Below, piece by piece: positions 21,349-35,100 of a DNA stretch of 64,000 bases. The notes beneath the pieces were generated by a model, which was not told the DNA's origin, searched no databases, and was given only the letters and a program-made list of their open reading frames with translations. Location: NCBI RefSeq assembly GCF_902713425.1, contig NC_081231.1, forward strand, positions 924,760-988,759, written 5' to 3'. Each line of letters starts with the position of its first letter. Positions within the stretch are counted from its first letter, which is position 1. The position numbers and the translations under genes were made by a program. This stretch comes from Acipenser ruthenus (lineage: Eukaryota > Chordata > Actinopteri > Acipenseriformes > Acipenseridae).

Positions 21349-23430
21349 GTGAGAGCCACAGAGCGGGCATCTACTGTGGGGAGGTGGGGGTTGAAAGACG
21401 AGAGAGAGTTTTGGTTGTGCAGCGGGTTTTGAACTGTGTATTTAAACAGCTGTCGTAAAGACCGTGCAGTAGATAATGTACATACGGTGGTAACTACAGG
21501 TTTAATAGGAGGGGAGGGGATGAAGAACCAGAGCTTATGGAGGTTTTTAGTTTTTTTTTTTATATATATATAAAAGAATTCCCCTGCGTACAAATGTAAG
21601 CAGCTGTAAGGGGGGGGGGCGGGGTTAAAGCGAGTAGCTTCATTCTGTGTTCTGAGCCCCGCGCTGTGCCCTGTAACCCGCTCATCCCAGTGTGATCTGC
21701 TCTCTTTTCAGGTTTGTATTTACCGCGGGGGGGGGAAAAAGATCCTCCTCTTCCCGAGCTCCACGCGACGCGAAATCGGCCGTCTCGTTTCACGCGGAGC
21801 GCGTTTCGACTCACGGGAAGGACGGTATCGCGGGGGCTTCTCGTCGTGTTTCTCCAAGCTTTTAGTATCTCGTTTCTGATCTTCCGAACTTCTTCTTCTT
21901 CTGACCAATTCAAGCCTGCTTGTTTGTGTAGTGACACGCACAATTCCTCAGTTCTTCGTAGACAGCCCTCTTGAGGGGTATTTGCTGTAACTGTTTGCTG
22001 TTTTTGATGTTTAATCTTGATGTTGCTCATTTCTGCACAAGGGAGGGGGGGAGAACAGTGGCTCCACGGATTCAGAGATGGGTTTGTATTCAACTTTACA
22101 GGATCTGCTGCACACGCGATGAGTCGTTTGATGTTTATATCTATTTCTATCTATATCTGTATACATACCTACATGCATACATACATATGCACAAATAACA
22201 TTAACACAGTCCAAATCAACAATGTGTGGAGACTTTGGAACATTGTTCACTATAAAAAAAAAAAAGGCTATTATCAACAGGGTGTTCCTCCTTTGTGGCA
22301 GATGTGGCAGTCATTACTGGGGGGGAATTCTGAAATTATATAATTTGCATTGTATTTTTTTATTTTTTTTTCTGGCTAGCACTTCTTGTGAACCCACTAC
22401 TTAATTACCAAGTCTTCTGATGTGTGTGTTGTTTTTCATAGGGACTTTTACACTTTCTGAGGGGGTGGGGGGGGGTGGACCAGACATGTCACGCCACGTC
22501 ACACCTTGAAAGCTAAAACATTAGCCTGATAATGCCTGCAACGAGAGAGTTTCCAGTCTTACGATTTAAAAAAAAAAAATGAATGAAATTTAAATTCTGC
22601 TGCGGCTAGTAGCAGGTTTTGGTGGTATTCCAAAGAATGGGCTTAAAGCGAGACAGAACCTTTGTGTTTGTATCCTGTATCCCCAGAAATGCGTTTGATA
22701 ACCTGCAGTGAAGGGAGCTTGAGTGTATTCAGTATATACGTCTGTGTGTGTGATTTTTCTTTTTGTTTTTTTTTTCTTGTTAATCTTTCTACTCTTGCTT
22801 CCTAATGAGCTCTCTGTAGTATTTGTAGTTTTCTTTTATAATAAAACAGTGTTTTTTTTTTAAAAAAAAGAAAAACACTCAATGGTAGTAATGCTAGCAG
22901 CAATGCCCTTGGAAGTCTTTCTCGGTGGCTTTTCAATTCGGAGGTTGTGGAGAAAGACTGCTGCTTGTGGGATTGTATAGGTTTCTTTTTCGGGTTACGA
23001 GATCTGGTGGAAGTGCTGCTGGATATCCTCTGTGTGTTAACAGTTCTGAAGCAGGAGACAGCCCAGAAGCAGAATCTGCACTTCCTATCTGCATGTGGAA
23101 GATGATGATCATCATTTACATACGTTTCCTTGACAACGTCATTTGCATATTTCTGCAGAACCTGTAACACACACCTATCCAACAGTTCTCTTTTAAAACC
23201 ACAAATGTGCAGCTGGCCACACTGCAAGCAGTAGAAGCAAGTAAAGCCTTTGTTTTTATCTATTTATTTTAAATGTTGCACAAGGTTCTGTCTCACTTTA
23301 GGCTTCCCTGTTCTCCACATATTGTGTGTTTTCATATATCTTTTATTACTGTGTAAGTGAACACAGCCTAGTGAATTTTTTTTTTTTTTTTTGTGTTGTC
23401 TGATAAAAAATAAATAAAATAAACCAAGCT
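21349..23430 (+). other. rbm4: 3'UTR intron and terminal exon, rbm4 copy 3
   Basis: The stop at 21332 is followed after 16 bases by donor GTGAGAGCC at 21349. The intron ends TGCTCTCTTTTCAG at 21711. The 3'UTR exon begins GTTTGTATTTACCGCGG and includes GGGAAGGACGGTATCGCGGG and CTTCTCGTCGTGTTTC, like copies 1 and 2. Candidate poly(A) signals are AATAAA at 22840-22845 and a cluster at about 23405-23425. G runs occur near 22040 and 22460. A CATA-rich stretch lies at 22160-22190. Confidence 0.72.
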
Positions 23431-24180
23431 TTTGGTGAAAGAAGACCTTTTGTGTTTTTACTGGTTTGGTGGCGGGTGGGGGCTGCTGCTGAGTTGCAAA
23501 GTGAAATCAGTATAACAAGACACAAGGTGATGTAAGGTAACTGTCCAGGTAAACGCAATGCAAGCCAAGCCATTGCTTTTCAATGTATGTGGTGTGGAAG
23601 GGTTCAAAATCAAAGCACGAGGAGCGTTGAAAAGAAGGCTGGTCGTACCGAGGCACTGATGCCTTGAACCCTGGAACCTGCTCTGGGTGTCTTCAGCCTC
23701 TTTATTATCGGAACATTAACACACAGGGCGTACCCCGAGTCCAGGTATCCAGCGAACGCAGGTTTAACAGGTGATGATGTCATTGGTGCCTGAAGAGTGG
23801 GCTTCCCTGCTGATAACAGGCTGCGGTTTTAATGTTAAAGCCGTGGTTTTCACTGCAGTCTGGGAACCGTTAAGGAACCTGTCCCTGTTAAAGAGAGTGC
23901 TGATGAAATGTAAAGTCGGGGTGTACCTGTGACATCGATTCTAACGCCGGGTTATGAAACGGGGGCGCTACAGCTGCGTCTCAAACTTGTGGTTGACAGT
24001 AAAACTGTTTGGAAGAGCAGTGGGGGGCAGGTCGGTTAAACTTCTCTATGAACCCAGTACTAGCGTATCATTGGCTTTTCTTACAAGACAAGTAAGCGAT
24101 TGTGTTGCTGGCGGTTTGAGCAAGGAGGAGACCCATCTGGTGAAGGTAAAACGTTTGGCAGACTCGGGTGAGACTGTTAT

Positions 24181-24236
24181 AGGGACCTCCTTGTTGCAAG
24201 CCCGTTTCTTTTACCACTGGAACACACAGCCTCCAC
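24181..24236 (-). mobile_element. SINE family B head fragment
   Basis: GGGACCTCCTTGTTGCAAGC, CCGTTTCTTTTACCACTGGA and ACACACAGCCTCC match the reversed tRNA-like head of family B. The body and tail are absent. Confidence 0.7.
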
Positions 24237-24432
24237 ATAACGACAATTACTACCATTACTCATTAAGCTTGTAGCATTATTCTTAAACTTGGATACAGTT
24301 TGCATATTTAATATATATAATAAGTTTTTCAGGTTTGTTGCTGCCATCTGCTGGTTCATTCATGTATTGTACCTAAAGCACCACCACTGCTTGCAATGTT
24401 ATTTGATGGCAAAATAATAATAATAATAATTA

Positions 24433-24463
<31 letters not shown>

Positions 24464-24565
24464 TTTAGCAGACGTTTGTAAACTTTCTTCTATATGCTTG
24501 CTCGCTCGCTTTGATGCGAGCGTGGTCCGTTTCAACTCAACAGAGTAAAAAAAAAACTTCTCTAA

Positions 24566-24795
24566 ACTTATTATTTGTTTATTTAGCAGACGCCTTTATC
24601 CAAGGCGACTTACAGAGACTAGGGTGTGTGAACTATGCATCAGCTGCAGAGTCACTTACAACAACGTCTCACCCGAAAGACGGAGCACAAGGAGGTGAAG
24701 TGACTTGCTCAGGGTCACACAATGAGTCAGTGGCTGAGGTGGGATTTGAACCGGGGACCTCCTGGTTACAAGCCCTTTTCTTTAACCATAAGTAA
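24566..24795 (-). mobile_element. SINE family B
   Basis: TTTATTTAGCAGACGCC tail, AAGGCGACTTACAGAGACTA, GCATCAGCTGCAGAGTCAC, GACGGAGCACAAGGAGGTGA and the head GGGATTTGAACCGGGGACCT are all present in order. The last part of the head is lost. Confidence 0.9.
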
Positions 24796-25080
24796 AACCT
24801 CCCTGTCATTTAAATATGTTATATAATAAAATGTACTACTATTGTATAATAAAATGTATTACTGTTCACCTTTTAAATGTGTGTGTGTGTATTTAAAAAA
24901 AATAAATAAATAAACTTTGTTTACTGAAAAGCTTTATTTGTATAGGTAAGTGATACAGTACAGTTTAAGTAACATTAATTTGATACTTTGTATAGAGATG
25001 ACGCTTCGTTATTTGTTTATTTATTTATTTTACACAACGCTTTAGTAATTTTAATGCAACGCTTCAGTGGGTATTAATAC

Positions 25081-25515
25081 ACCATACGGTTCTGACGTCA
25101 CTTTGCCGCTATACGGCACCGATAACTTTTATTAAGTTCTAAACCAATAAGCAAAAGGAATCCTTGTGATGGACAGGTTATTACCCAATCACTCGTTGAC
25201 AAACCCAACCGGAGAGTGGGTGGGAGAAATTAGAGTTATCCAAAAAAGATCCAATTAGATGGAATATAGAATCGAACAGGCACATTCGCCAGCCAATGAG
25301 AGACGTGTTGGGGTGGTCTGTTGTCCTCCATTGTGGTGCGCGGGTCGACATGTAAAAGCGTTTCGTGTTCGAGAAAGAGGTTCGAAATCCGTTAAACCGC
25401 GTATTCAAATTTCCTCTCACAACTCTATCTATATACATATACATATATATTTTTTTAAAAGAGAGTCTTTTCTTTTAAATTAAAACGGTTTGTTTATTTC
25501 GTGTTTCGGGGTGAA
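25081..25515 (+). promoter_or_regulatory. sf1: sf1 promoter region and 5'UTR
   Basis: A perfect CRE palindrome TGACGTCA lies at 25093-25100. Four CCAAT motifs follow at 25144, 25185, 25251 and 25293. There is no convincing TATA box. No splice acceptor is needed to reach the ATG at 25516, so the first exon probably carries 5'UTR and start together. The transcription start cannot be fixed from sequence; a site between about 25310 and 25480 would fit. Confidence 0.55.
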
Positions 25516-26128
25516 ATGGCGACGGGAGCAAACGCCACGCCGCTGGGAAAGCTGCACCCGAGTATCGGCGCCAAGCGCGGTTTCGAAGCCGGGCCCGGCG
25601 CTGGAATGATGGCCCCGCCGATCCCGCCGCTCCCTTACCCGCCGCCTCCGACTTTCCAGCAGCAGCCGCCGCCGCCGCCAGTGCCGTTCCCCCAGTTCAC
25701 AATGCCCACGCCAGGCGCTTTCACACCGCTGCCCCCACCGCAGCAAGGAGCCGGGGCCCTGCCGCAGTCTGGCGGCGGAGGTGAGTTTGAAACGCCGGGG
25801 ATGTATTGTGGGCCTAGCCGTGAAGCCCGAGAAGGACGGTTCAGTCGTGGGTCGAAGCGGTTTACAGTATTCTGGATACAATACAGGGATTAATTAAATG
25901 CAGCAACAACAAAAAAGTTATTTTTTTAGTTTTATGGCTGGTCTTATTTACGTAGGTTTTTTTCTTATTTAGAACTAGCTGTTTTATTTACATAGATATG
26001 AAAAATAAACGTATTAAATTAATCTATATCGTCCTAATAATAAAACGCATCTTCATAATATACGTTGGCCGACGTAAATTCTATTGTTAGTTTGCTGCAT
26101 ACGTATTTTTTTTAAAATATTTATTTAT

Positions 26129-26159
<31 letters not shown>

Positions 26160-29100
26160 ATATATATATTATTATTATTATTTATTTCTTAGCAGACGCC
26201 CTTATCCAGGGCGACTTACAATTGTTACAAGATATCACATTATACATTATTTCACATTATTCAGATATCACATTATTTTACATACAATTACCCATTTATA
26301 CAGTTGGGTTTTTACTGGAGCAATCTAGGTAAAGTACCTAGGTCTGGTAGAACACATGGACCCTGAACTCTCCAGTTATTGATCTTTTCCAGGATGAAAC
26401 TATACGATTTTAATACAGCAGTCGTGCTGGTAAATATCTTAAATCTACAATGGCCCATTAAAAAAAAAAAAAAAAAAAAGTCATATGATTTGATTAGTCT
26501 TCCAGTGTGTCTTTCCCAACACACTGCTAGGCTGTTTACGTTTTTTAAAGATATTACAGGCACACAATCTGTCTACCTCCGTGACTCTGTAGACCAGTAA
26601 ACATGCGTGCGTGCTTCTGAACTGCCTGCTGAAGCAAGCGCTTGTGAATGTGCTGCTGCAGGTCAGGGAATCGAAACCAGAGTAAAACAAAACTGGGGGA
26701 AAAAATCCCAAATACTGTATAAAACTGTAAACTGGAAGGAAAAAGGGACGTTTTAAAGCCAGCAGTGAAAACTTTTGTAAATGATTTGTCATTAAACATG
26801 TGTGGGTTCCCCCCGAGTGAAGAACACTCCCTGTAATTCTGAAAGGCTGTTTTGGTCTCTACAGTTCTATTGTGGTGTATTTGCAACCTAAAAACTTGTG
26901 GGGTGTCCTCATTCAGAAAGTGGGGACCCTGATGCGCCGGTCACAGCTGTGCTGTCTGTCCCACACTAGGTGATGAACCCCATAGATGCCTGATTTAGCT
27001 TCACCAAGCTTCTCATATATTCTTAGCCTCCTATAGATGTCTCGGATTGTATTTGGGTAAAATCTGATTTTATTTTATTTGATACAGATATTTTGTAATC
27101 TTTCAGCTACTTCTAAAAGGTATTGACAATATTGACCCAAGGGATTTTTTCGACCTGAAACAAGGACCAGGGGTCACAAATAGAGATTAGATAAAGGGAC
27201 ATTCAGAATAGAAAATAGGAGGCACTTTATTACACAGAGAATTGTGAGGGTCTGGAACCAACTCCCCAGTAATGTTGTTGAAGCTGACACCCTGGGATCC
27301 TTCAAGAAACTGCTTGATGAGATTCTGGGATCAATAAGCTACTAACAACCAAAGAGCAACCGAATGGCCGCCTCCTCGTTTGTAAACTTTCTTATGTACC
27401 CTGGGATTTTGCAGACTCTCTGTATGTTTATGCACTATTCCGAGGGTTTGTAACAGGAATAATTGCAGGAGAACCTAAAAGTGGCATTTGAGGAATTTCT
27501 CTTATCTGTTTCGAGGAGTCTTTTTCAAGTTTAGATTGCAGAGGCGCACCATTCATGGACACGACAGTAGAAAAACAAAACATTTCACTGAAACCAAGTT
27601 AAATGAGAATTCCTGGCGACCGTCGCTCATTTTGAAGCCCTCTTTCTGTTAATCCTCTAGATTTCGGCCAAAAGAGATCTCGGAAGCGTAGCCGCTGGAA
27701 CGACGAGACTCCGGATCAGAAGACTGTGATTCCCGGAATGCCGACAGTCATTCCTCCAGGACTGAGTCGGGAACAGGAGAGAGCTTATATAGGTAACTGT
27801 CTATCTTCATTACCCTCTTAAATGCTCTTTCAGTGATATGATCGAAGGTCTTTTTGTCAGGTATGTAAACAGGTACACATCTTTGCACACACATGTACAG
27901 TTTGCAACAGCGGTCAAACTGACTTTAAATGTTTAATTTCATCCTTCAAAAGGTGCATCATCCATTTTTGTGTTGAACTTTTTTTTTTTGTGTGTCTGTC
28001 TTTTAGGTATTTGTATTCTTTTTTTGAAGCTGTGTGATGTGCAGCAAATACATTTTGAGCTTTATAAGCAAGAACAAAATCCTCCCTTTTCATTTTTTAT
28101 ATAAACCTTTTCACACGAAATTGACTTTTTAGTCAAACTTACTGTACCTTACTTGGTTTTTCATTTCAGAATAAGGAGTGAAACGTGGTTAATTTTTTTT
28201 ACACAGTAATAGAGGTCTGTACCAAACACATGAGCACTACACTTATGAACCAAGTGGTTCTTGAATAACAGATGATTTTATAGTTGGTGTGAATACATGC
28301 TCCCTCTATCATGACAAAATGGTCCATCGTTAATCATTTGTATTGCACATCGTAATATAGCCTATTGGAACATCACATTTGTCATGATGCAGCTGCGCCT
28401 GTGACCTGCATGTTACGATACCCCTCAAGCCCTTAGTTTTTTAAAGCCTTTTCTTGCCTCAAGTCCATTCGGGTTAACACCTACCACCCACTCATCTTAA
28501 TGCATTTTCTTTCATTCTAAATGTGTCAGTGCTAGTATTTTCAAAAGTGAGCAAGCATACACGTTTCTAAAAGACAGAATGGATAGTCTTTATCACTTTT
28601 TTTTAGGAATAATTAAAAAATCTTACTTATAAAGCTCAACTGTAAAGTGGAACACTGTCCAAAGCAATGCTGCAGTACTATTTTTTATTTATTTATTTAT
28701 TTATTTTTCTCTTGTGGCATTAAGGTTTGCATACCACTGGGCATCCATTAGCAATAAGGAAGGCTGTGCTACATGTGTAATGTGTTTTGAAATCTCGTTC
28801 CCCCCGCTGCTGATCAGTTTGAATGAACAGCTTGTTCCCTTAACCATGATGCAGTGTTATCTCCTTTTTATATGTTTAGGATTTGAACCTTGTGTGTAAA
28901 CGGCAGCCTCACTTTTCATTTGCTTGTGTTCAAATGAAAGCGGGCCATTTCCATTGCATGCAGCAGCTAACTCTGTCGTTTTTAATATGATTGATTTTAC
29001 AGCCCTTGCTGAAGATCTCCCCCTTAGCAGTTTCTCAACATGCTTGTAGTATTATTGGCAACGTCTTATTGCTGGTACAGCTGAATATATGGCAGTAATA

Positions 29101-32100
29101 ACCTAAAGTCATTCACTTGTGCTCTAGCACCCGTGTTTCAGAGTGCAGGGGTGATTTGTTGAACATGAAATATTTCTGTCTTTGTTAATGGTTGGTCTTC
29201 CCTTGGTATGTAAACGTTTATGTTCTGCAACCTTTTTCTTTTCGTCTGTGGTTTGTTACTCACTTATGTTTAAGAGATCTGGTCATTCATGATTTCATTT
29301 AAATAGGTGTGTGTGTGTATTTTACTCCTGTTGAAATATGTGAAAATATAGGAATAACTAAACATTTCCCTGCGGCCAGTGTTTCCAATAATCCCCTCTA
29401 ACACCCTTTTCAGCACTTCTGTTATGCTTGTTTTAAAGGAGTTTAAAGATTTGCTGACTTTTTTTTTTCTCTCTTCCTTAGCAGGGCAATTAGTTGGTGT
29501 GTGACTTTAAAATTATTTAACAGCCCTAAATTTAGTGGTGTGTAGAAAAACAAACAAACCCTAAAACCAAATTTAAGTGGTGTTGCCCACATAAAGGGGC
29601 ACAGGAATTGTAACAGTTTCAAGTCGTAACATCCTAAAATTATATCTATTTTTATTGAAATAAATAATAGGTGGCTTTTCTGTTTCGCAGGAGCCTTTTA
29701 TTGTAAAACGAACCAAGCATGGCCTTACTGCAGGTTTTGCCATTGTCAAGCAGTATCTACAGCTCTGGCCAAAGGTTTTGCACACCCTATAGAATCGAAT
29801 GAAACCTGCTGAATAATGTTACATTAACATATTGTATTACATACTGCTTTGTTTATTTCCATATACTTCACGAAAAAGTGACAAATTGGTGTGACATTTC
29901 AAAATCTAACATGAAATACTATACCAACTATTATGGCTTCCAGTAGACTTTTTGCAAAATCATGTTGTATTTTTTTTGATTACACGATAAAAAAAAAGAT
30001 CTAAATTATGTTAATATAGTTTTATTTTTATTATGTCTCGGTTCTGAAATTCTAGGTGATGCAAAACTTTTGTCCATAGCTGTACTGTTCAGTCCTGCAT
30101 GTGGCTTGAAAATGAATCCCCCCCCCTGGGATGCTGCTGCAAGCTAGTCCTTTGCAGCCATCAAGCAGGGAAAGTGCTTGCAGATTATGTTGACCAGTAT
30201 CAGTTTTAACAATGCAACAGTTTTGTTTTTTAAATGAAAATGAGATGCATTCAGGTTTCCACAGAAGGCATAACATTACATTCGAATCCTCTCCCAATCA
30301 GGATGTATACCTAGAATCTTTTACTCGAAAGCTAAGTGGACAGATGTGTATAATCTCCCATCATGTGGCCTGCCTTCCATGGAAACCTGCTATCTGTTTT
30401 AAATGTTGAATTATTTAACCGTTCTCCCTTGACTAGAAGCACCTCCAGTAGTTTACTGTAGACCCCTGCAAGTGAACACTGCTCCCTGCAAACGACTCCG
30501 CTCTTTGCTGAGAAGCTGTTTTGTTTTCCAATGAGGGGAGAAGGGTTAAATTGACTATTAAAGTTGCCAGAAATAATAATTAATAATTAATGAAACCTCT
30601 TGTTCTCCATGTTTTTTGTTTTTTTTAATCATAACTATTTACAAAAGACTTTAACCGAATTTCTAGAGGTGTGGTTTTTTTTTTTTCGTTGGTAACCATA
30701 TCTTTTTTTTCCGTCCTTGTTTTTTCTTTCCTAACCTGATTTCTTCCAGTCCAACTGCAGATTGAGGACCTGACCCGTAAACTGCGTACAGGAGACCTGG
30801 GAATCCCTCCTAACCCTGAGGACAGGTTGGGCAAAGCTTTTAACCCAAGCACAGTAACGTTTTTATCTTGTCTTGTTAAATGAAAGAACCATTCAGTACC
30901 TGTGACGTTAGGTTCAGTTTACTCTTGCTGCTAGCTACAGGAATGACTGAATTTCACAATCAGTCAAATCTGGAATGATCTTTTATTTAAACAATCTAAT
31001 AATGGATTTTGTATCAAATTTGAAATTGTATTTTTGAAGTCTTCAGTTTAACACCTTTTACAATCAATCCAATCTTTTATTATTATTTGAGTGTTTGCAG
31101 ATGAATGCCAAAGTGACCCTTTTCCCAGTCTTTGTATACTTTGGATCTGCATGTAACATCAATCAGACTGATAACAGTTTGCACTGTTGGCATTAACTTT
31201 GCACTGCAAGGAATTCTGTTACATTTAGATCAACAGTGAGTGTTTCCAGTCTTAGATGGCCTTTCCAGCCCAGGTCTTTTGTACTCTTATATCCTTTTGT
31301 ATTTTAACCCATCAGACTTCCTAAAACCAGATTGATTATACTTATAAAACCTGGCCTGGAATATCCCCCTTGGACTGGAGTCGCGCCCATCTCATTATTG
31401 TACTTGTAAACACACTTGTGGTATAGATCTAAAATATGATGCATTTTCAACACCTCTTAGAGTGAATATTTAACAGATTCTCATGCAGCCAAGCGAAAAT
31501 TGAATCATGCAAGAATATAATGTATTCCTTGCTGTGCAATAGACGAGACTACAGTGCAAAATGTGCAATACAAAATCCTGATTTTAAATATATAAAAACA
31601 AGTTAATGATGAATTAGGAATCTTCTGAACAAGTAGTTTTCATGTGGACAATCTGCTACATGTGGTATATGCATTCAGGATGAGCAATTAACAAAGTTAT
31701 AAATGAAGTGAAACGTTTAGTATTAATGCAATAGTTTGAAGTATTTTGTTTCTGGGTATAGACTTTTTTTTTTTTTTCTTTTTAAATCGTACCAAATGCA
31801 TGTAGACCACTTTAGTTTCTCTGTGTATATCTGGTTCTGTTTTAAGGAGCAGTTTGCATTAAGAAGGTGGAGAGAATGAAATGTGATTTGATGGCAGCAT
31901 CTAGGACTGCTCGGTCTTCCTGGACTGCATCATTGGTGGATCTGATATTTCTCTAGGGTTAGGATTAGGGCTCTCGGAGTAATTGATGCACTGTGTGTTT
32001 TAGGCACTGTATATTACTGGGAGGTATCATCTTTATACAAGCTTTTAGTTATTAAACTAGTGGCTATTCTAATTGTGCTGTTCACAAAAAAAAAATTGAC

Positions 32101-35100
32101 AACTTTCTTTTGTAGCACTTAAACAGGTATGAAAAAGATGTTGTAGAATAGTTTTATTAAGACAAACAGGTGTTTTTTAAATTAAATGTTAGATGGCTGG
32201 TAAATTATTTACATAATCGTTAACACAAAATTAATCTTTTGATCTTGTCCAGGGTGGATGTAATAATGCATGGTGCTTCTATTAAATTAATTGATCCACA
32301 CTAATAATGAATAATGCTGTGGACAAAAAATATTACCATTCAATTTGTTTCCGGTTCAGTTAAGAACGGTTCTTCTAAAGAGTGATGATATGTGATGATT
32401 GGTACTATTCAGTATTGAGTCTTACAAATAGCTAGAGGTCTCATTGAAGATCCCAGTCCTAACCTTTTCAATGCTGGGAGAGAAAATAAACCCGCTGGTG
32501 TGAACCTGCGCTAATATTTCATGAACACACTGTTGGGCTGCTGTCTTCTAGTTACAGTTGTCCTTGTAATCTTTCCCTCTCTCACCAAAATGGCAGCCAG
32601 TTTTAGCTGAATCTTCTTTCTCTCCACCTCGCTGAGCTTCTCTTATCTGGGTCAATTCCTTTTTAATGAACGCATTGAAATGTTTTTTTTTTATTTTATA
32701 TAACATTAACTAGTCTATCCAGCCTGCAAGGAAAGCTTGAGTCTTTAGCTAAATGAATGTGTTTGTTGCTGTTGAGTGATATGTCCTTAAATCAGTGAAA
32801 AGGGGGATGATATCAAAAGCCACTATTTTATAATTTAATTTATTTGTTAAATTCTTCAGGACTTGAGCCTGTCAAGTATTTCTTGCCATTGCATAAACTA
32901 CCACTCTACACAAAGTGGAAAAACACATTGCAAAAGACATTTCTTAGCACAGCCATTGAGTTTAAATCTGTAGTATAACCCTTACAGCCTTACTCGCTGT
33001 TGCACATCCTCGGATATGAAAGGCTCCTGGCAGTCACTGGGAGCATGTGCAACATAAAATTGGCACCCCGATCCTCCTACAAGGATTTCCAGGCGTTTTG
33101 AAGGAGGGAGGGAGTGTTTCTTTTATATGACTTGGCTACAGTAACCAACTCTTGACAGTTGAATACTATTGTCCTATATGCAGTAGTGGGAGTCAGGATA
33201 TTTAATGGAACACAGTGCTGGTGGTTTAACATATATAGTGTGTGTATATATAGTCCTTGACTAGGAAGAAATGTGTTTTAATTTTTTATTGTAAGGTGGG
33301 GGACTATCAAAACTTGGTTTCAATAGGGAGTAAAGGATTATAGTTTTATTTAATGAATGTTTGAGGAGCTTGGCCAAAAGGATTTTCAAGAACAGGATCC
33401 GATTCTCCATATTCTAGAACTCCCCTTCAGCACTTTGAGATATATAAAGCTTCAGTCTGAATTAAAGCAGGATTTTCAGGTGGTCTCTGTTGGGTTTTCG
33501 GGATTGATCCTAATTATTATTTTTTTCTTAACTGTTGGAACAAGCAGCCCTTAAGCGGCTTCTGTTTAGGGGAGGGAGGAAAAAAACAAAAATACCTTAA
33601 CTTTTTTTTTTCTCTCTAACCGAATTCCCCCACTCTAACCTTTTCCAAAGCAGAGCCTTTTTTATACAGCGCTACAGGTGTGACTGTCACCAGGTTCAGC
33701 AGTGAATGGAGTAAGAGCCTGGCGTTCTCAAAGGCTGCTTTTTACAGATCATTTATCTTGTTTTAAATTGAAATATTAAGACCTATGTACCTACCCTGGC
33801 TTTATATGCTAGTTATCCCCCTTCAACCCCCCTTGGGTCTAACATTTTGTTAACCTTCAATATATATTTTTCTTAATCTCTTGGTGAATCCTGTACGCAG
33901 TGTACATATCAGGGTTAGCGATGGACTGTGTGGGTTTGAACTTTGGCACTTTATTTTTTTTTAAGTAGCTGTTGCTCACCACTTCAGTGAGTTGGTACTG
34001 GTGGAAGGCATATGACCCTGGCTACTAGTTTATTCAGATCTCCCTCCCCTGCGAGCGGCAGTGACACCCAGCTGAGGGTCAGTGGTGTTTGGTTTGGCTA
34101 AATCGCCATTCCTATGGAAACGGTGATGCCCTACACAGAGGTTTTGACTACAAAGAAGCGTTTCTCATTTTGAGTTTATTCCAGTTTCTTATCGTGTTTA
34201 AGTTCAGTGCTGTTGGGTGTGTAATAGTTACGGGTGCTCTCCACAGCGGCTGAGAAAAGCTGATGCGTTGTGCAGAGAAGCAGTCGGCACCCATCCCAGT
34301 GGATGTTTCTGCAGTTCCATTAGGAATGACAGCCCGGTCAACATCAGTCACCCTCAACTGGATGGCATCCCCTGCTTGCTGTGGGAGAGATGCCAGTCGC
34401 TTTGTGCAGCCAAATCATTTTTTCTGTGGTGGTCTGTGGAGGTGAAGGGATGTTTGCCTCTGCAGGCTTGCCTTCCACCTCCCTCCCGCAGTCCAATGTT
34501 TGAGCTGGGATTGGAACTCGGGATTGCCTGACTCCCAGTCCTTTTTCTCCTGCATTCTTACAACTATCTTGATTGATAAAATCAGTCTTAACCCCCTGAA
34601 TTTGATTTGATTCCTTGCTGTTTTACCAGCACAGCTTTTTCGCAGGAGTGTTTACTGGCACAAGATAACACCTCTTTCTAGCTCTGCTACCACAGGCTTG
34701 TGTTTTTATTAGTTTATTGTATTGTGCAAGTATGGCCCTTTTCACACCCATAACCGCTGGGATCTCCAGTAAACAGCACAAGTGGAGTTTTAACTATTTC
34801 TCCTGTTCCTGGCTTTTTAAATGATTTTTTTTTGTAGCAAAACGCAGAATATCTTGCAGCTAGGATGTTTTAAAATTGTGGAGAACCACCGTTTCACCTG
34901 TGCTAGCGTGCAGAAATCTAGCACTGTTTACTCTTCTCTTTAACAGACTCAGTCTGCTTAACTGGTTTTCAATTTTCCCTCAAATAGTAGGGGTTACTTG
35001 GTTTAAAATAAAAAAAAAAACAAACTTAGAGGTTCTCTTTTCCCCCTGGAGTGAAATGAATTGTGCTACTGTCTTGTGTTTAACTGCTGCTAGATTAGCC

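Larger units (their letters stand above)
23431..25080. other. rbm4 copy 3 to sf1 interval
   Basis: Contains a SINE B head fragment (24181-24236), an ATT/ATTT-rich microsatellite with a tail remnant TTTAGCAGACG (about 24415-24477), and a near-complete SINE B (24566-24795). At 24840-24912 there are short GT and AAAT repeats. I see no coding sequence. Confidence 0.65.

Noticed and set aside
19713-21593. A 626-codon antisense ORF across rbm4 copy 3, rich in RERERQT
   Set aside because: About a third is the translated CU minisatellite read backwards and the rest is the antisense shadow of exon 2. There is no start context, domain or conservation.
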